Assembly: GCA_900543345.1 (NCBI GenBank)
Contig: UQRJ01000213.1
Coordinates: 1 to 5,430 of the forward strand
Source: an uncultured Sporolactobacillus sp.
GTDB taxonomy: Bacteria; Bacillota; Bacilli; Bacillales; Sporolactobacillaceae
Reading direction: 5' to 3'
DNA: 5,430 nt
Both the position numbers and the translations under genes were made by a program. The notes under the pieces are model-generated. The model saw nothing but the letters and a program-made list of their open reading frames with translations, did not search any database and was not told the DNA's origin. Positions 5,383 through 5,430 of this stretch are shown piece by piece; the first letter of the stretch is position 1, and each line of letters begins with the position of its first letter.

Positions 5383-5430
5383 CTGTCTCTTATACACATC
5401 TCCGAGCCCACGAGACCCTAAGACATCTCG
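5383..5430 (-). other. Illumina Nextera i7 adapter, reverse complement (not genomic)
   Basis: Positions 5383-5401 are the reverse complement of the Tn5 mosaic end, 5402-5416 the Nextera stem CCGAGCCCACGAGAC, 5417-5424 the index CCTAAGAC, and 5425-5430 the P7 side. The index is the same as at the left end. From memory it is Nextera XT v2 index N726. Genomic sequence ends at 5382, so the hydrolase is truncated by the contig and not by a natural break. Confidence 0.99.

Noticed and set aside
1..5430. A 5.4-kb transposon with perfect terminal inverted repeats
   Set aside because: The repeats are the i7 sequencing adapter with index. There is no transposase and the genes inside are housekeeping.

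Overview
The window is a 5.43-kb piece of a Bacillota genome, most likely from a mid-GC member of the Bacillales. Three things point there: AGGAGG-type ribosome binding sites, a nagB-nagR pair with a YvoA-type GntR regulator, and a CitB-type aconitase whose promoter follows the Bacillus subtilis citB plan. The base composition is about half GC, above that of B. subtilis, so a Sporolactobacillaceae-like organism is possible. That is a guess. Both ends (1-47 and 5383-5430) are not genome: they are the same Illumina Nextera i7 adapter in opposite orientation, with the Tn5 mosaic end and one index. The biological insert is 48-5382.

Layout, with everything on the + strand. 48-236 is the last 62 codons of nagB (glucosamine-6-phosphate deaminase). 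237-965 is nagR, starting on the base after the nagB stop. 966-1096 is a dense control region for aconitase. It holds a perfect ATAA-N7-TTAT dyad (CcpC operator type), a second half-site over the -35, a sigma-A type promoter, and a 10-bp inverted repeat whose right arm covers the aconitase ribosome binding site. 1097-3838 is a full-length aconitase (913 aa). 3839-4035 holds a small open frame of uncertain reality and a strong Shine-Dalgarno sequence followed by ATT, and a strong intrinsic terminator lies at 4036-4064. 4065-4171 holds an extended -10 promoter. 4172-4687 is a GrpB-family protein starting with TTG. 4715-5382 is a membrane-anchored SGNH/GDSL hydrolase (YpmR-like) that appears to start with ATT and is cut off by the contig end.

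The genes form three transcriptional groups: the end of an amino-sugar catabolic operon (nagB-nagR), aconitase under its own promoter, and grpB with the SGNH hydrolase. No terminator is visible between nagR and aconitase, so read-through is plausible. The inverted repeat around the aconitase promoter would hide the ribosome binding site only in such read-through RNA, because the left arm lies upstream of the predicted transcription start. The other notable signal is two strong Shine-Dalgarno sequences placed just before ATT rather than ATG. I see no CRISPR array, rRNA, tRNA, prophage gene or true mobile element.
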